From contig JBMDXK010000002.1 in assembly GCA_048594375.1 (NCBI GenBank), positions 1-25,509 of the forward strand: 25,509 nt of DNA. Reading direction: 5' to 3'. Numbering within the stretch: the stretch's first letter is position 1; each line of letters starts with the position of its first letter. The stretch comes from JBMDXK01 sp048594375 (lineage in GTDB: Bacteria > Pseudomonadota > Alphaproteobacteria > Rhizobiales > Methylopilaceae). Positions 25,110-25,509 of this stretch are shown here, piece after piece. The position numbers and the translations under genes are program-made. The notes below the pieces were generated by a model, which saw nothing but the letters and a program-made list of their open reading frames with translations, was not told the origin of the DNA and made no database searches.

Positions 25110-25509
25110 TTATTCCAGATAAGCACGTGAGCGGCAAATAATATTTCTGCGAAATGCCGCATAAGAGCATCAAGTTGCTGCGTCTTTGCGTAATAGGGTT
25201 GAGCTCCAATAATATGATCAGGAGCTGTAGTAGCCTAACATAAACGCCATTTTACTACAGCCCATTGTATTTTCTGAGTCTTTGTTTTGGTCTGATTCCA
25301 GAGTCATAATCCAGCGGGGCTAAATTCTCAATAGCATTGATTTAATTATGTTTTTTGCTTAAAGAATTGGTGCGGTTGATTTATGTGATGGTGGTGAAAT
25401 TCGGACACATTCAGTGTTGATTTGCCCTGATACTTGCCTGTTTTGGGAGCAATAGTGTTTTTTTGTGATTGCAGGTGGCTGATCTGGTCAAGCCCTTGTC
25501 AACATTACG
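25110..25509 (-). pseudogene. Decayed transposase remnant, probably IS1595 family
   Basis: No intact gene lies after fabI, but the minus strand carries transposase-like fragments in different frames: STLNVSEFHHHHIN then FFKQKTHN (about 25440-25350), INAIEN (25341-25324), WNQTKT (about 25305-25285), RLRKYNGL (25278-25258), a damaged WRFN-like stretch, and YYAKTQQLDALMRHFAEILF (about 25195-25135). In the same order they resemble the IS1595-type C-terminus as I recall it (DVS-FHH--IN, HINGIENFWNQAKR-LRKYNG, CEWRFN, QL--L). Stops, frame changes and a ~20-nt insertion show it is dead. The 5' part is outside the window. Confidence 0.6.
25224..25261. repeat. Inverted repeat inside the transposase remnant
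   Basis: GCTGTAGTA (25224-25232) and TACTACAGC (25253-25261) are perfect 9-bp arms around 20 nt. No T-run follows, so a terminator role is doubtful. It may be a product of decay or a nested palindromic insertion in the dead transposase. Confidence 0.45.

Noticed and set aside
1..25509. CRISPR array
   Set aside because: No regularly spaced direct repeats were seen anywhere in the window.

Overview
The window looks like a chromosomal piece of an alphaproteobacterium. The clues are Irr (a Fur-family regulator confined to Alphaproteobacteria) next to fabA-fabB-fabI, an RpoH-type promoter of alphaproteobacterial shape before dnaK, a DUF6867-like gene ending a livHMGF cluster, and a two-hairpin intergenic repeat resembling those common in rhizobia and relatives. 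Genus cannot be read from the sequence.

Layout. (1) 1-2747, minus strand: an accessory two-gene operon, a SIR2-like putative NADase followed with ATGA overlap by a large unrecognised protein that is open for 514 codons and runs off the left edge. It resembles an abortive-infection type defence operon. (2) 3113-5062, minus: acetyl-CoA synthetase, divergent from (3) 5360-11371, plus: a branched-chain amino acid ABC transporter livH-[insert]-livM-livG-livF-DUF6867-like-livK. Between livH and livM sits an AT-rich insert with a 23-codon ORF and a 173-aa orphan protein carrying repeated GFV motifs. A composite palindromic repeat precedes livK and a strong terminator follows it. (4) 11492-12874, plus: a lipid A acyltransferase-family gene and hspQ. 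(5) 12884-17783, minus: pmtA-like methyltransferase, pyrF, DUF1330, dapB (tightly packed or overlapping), then gpmA, argB and a HAD pyrimidine nucleotidase. (6) 17996-21240, minus: dnaK then dnaJ, with an RpoH-like promoter upstream of dnaK and a terminator after it. (7) 21578-22072, minus: irr; divergent plus-strand fabA, fabB, fabI (22309-25092), the unsaturated fatty acid branch and enoyl reductase. (8) 25110-25509, minus: a decayed transposase, best matched by memory to the IS1595 family.

Most of the window is ordinary housekeeping DNA. The parts deserving a second look are the SIR2 operon at the left edge, the orphan gene within the liv operon, and the mobile-element remnant at the right edge. 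All family assignments come from reading motifs by eye; no database search was run.
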